Shown here: one piece after another, positions 63,677 through 64,000 of the stretch
How the letters are laid out: every line of letters begins with the position of its first letter
How positions within the stretch are numbered: position 1 is the stretch's first letter
Assembly (NCBI RefSeq): GCF_013249045.1
Contig: NZ_JABRWP010000005.1
Location: 62,001 to 126,000 of the forward strand
Length of the DNA: 64,000 nucleotides
Reading direction: 5' to 3'
Source of the DNA: Winogradskyella eckloniae
Lineage (GTDB): Bacteria > Bacteroidota > Bacteroidia > Flavobacteriales > Flavobacteriaceae
Notes under the pieces: model-generated
Seen by the model: only the letters and a program-made list of their open reading frames with translations
Told to the model about the DNA's origin: nothing
Database searches by the model: none
Position numbers and translations under genes: made by a program

Positions 63677-63693
63677 ATTACAGCTTAATGCTT

Positions 63694-64000
63694 TTACTGT
63701 TGTAGCTTAAAATTTATGGGAATACTATAAGGTACACTAACGTTTCTATCTCTCTGTTTACCTGGTTCCATTTTAGGCAATAAACTCATTATACGTTCCG
63801 CTTCAGCTTCTAACAATTTATTTGGTCCTCTACTTTTTATTTTTGTGATTTTCCCAGTATTATCTATAACAAAAAATACAAACACTCTACCATGTATATT
63901 CAGCTCTGCTGCAGCTTCTGGATACCTAAAGTTTTTTAATAGATGTGATTGCATCTTCTCTTCAAAACATTTTCGTAATTGCGCGTTTGTCCCTTTACAA
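63694..64000 (-). CDS. TonB-family protein, C-terminal part (cut by window edge)
   Basis: The frame remains open to the last base. It reads CKGTNAQLRKCFEEKMQSHL at the right end, then NFRYPEAAAELNIHGRVFVF, IDNTGKI and a final PKMEPGKQRDRNVSVPYSIP-INFKLQ. This is a TonB C-terminal domain (Pro-Glu/Tyr-Pro motif YPEAA, GRV-VxF strand, PG-R-V-P-Y). The N-terminal TM and proline-rich part are outside the window. It could serve TonB-dependent transport or be a BlaR/TonB-like sensor; the part seen does not decide. Confidence 0.82.
   Translation of the reverse strand, partial: CKGTNAQLRKCFEEKMQSHLLKNFRYPEAAAELNIHGRVFVFFVIDNTGKITKIKSRGPNKLLEAEAERIMSLLPKMEPGKQRDRNVSVPYSIPINFKLQQ

Overview
The window is AT-rich, densely coded chromosomal DNA from a member of the Flavobacteriaceae (Bacteroidota). 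The evidence is the gliding genes gldF and gldG, a type IX secretion (T9SS) C-terminal sorting domain, the flavobacterial families DUF6452 and DUF6048, TonB, PhoH and CydAB proteins of flavobacterial type, and several Bacteroidota-type promoters (TAnnTTTG at about -7). No rRNA, tRNA, CRISPR array or intact mobile element was found. Both ends cut a gene: ornithine aminotransferase on the left and a TonB-type protein on the right.

Layout. 1-8.5 kb: rocD (partial), a multi-pass TM-helix protein, the rlmD-DUF6452-DUF6048 operon, purC, and a conserved hairpin element between phoH and purC. A divergent phoH / SAM-hydroxide adenosyltransferase pair follows, with a palindrome between two facing promoters. 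8.5-12.7 kb: gldF, an inserted small membrane gene, gldG, then dnaN; short tandem repeats lie before gldF and across the dnaN stop. 12.7-22.3 kb: surface and secreted proteins (a 1031-aa LRR plus beta-helix T9SS cargo and a pair of part-paralogous secreted proteins) and a LytS/LytTR-type two-component system. 22.3-31.7 kb: respiratory and redox genes, namely cydAB with small membrane proteins, a secreted phosphatase, thioredoxin, and an msrB-selO-msrA cluster.

32.0-45.3 kb is the most unusual part. A four-gene signalling operon (a 7-TM protein with about ten PAS domains and no kinase, a CHASE-PAS histidine kinase, a lone receiver, and a 1240-aa receiver/GAF/PAS/sigma54-AAA+/Fis regulator) lies directly upstream of three small paralogous STAS-like genes. 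Two of these genes have sigma54-like -24/-12 promoters about 15 nt before the start codon and ACGG-N4-CCGT palindromes about 110-160 bp further upstream. Together they look like a complete sensor-to-effector circuit whose output is the STAS-like proteins.

45.6-46.9 kb is an accessory scar: an AbiEii-type nucleotidyltransferase toxin, its HTH partner with a 22-bp palindromic operator, and a dead N-terminal fragment of a tyrosine recombinase, next to mnmE. 47-64 kb is mostly housekeeping: mnmE, a rhomboid protease, acyltransferases, glmM, AcpH, Nudix, cyclophilin and M3 peptidase genes, a KDG-type sugar kinase, GNAT, and several proteins I could not assign.
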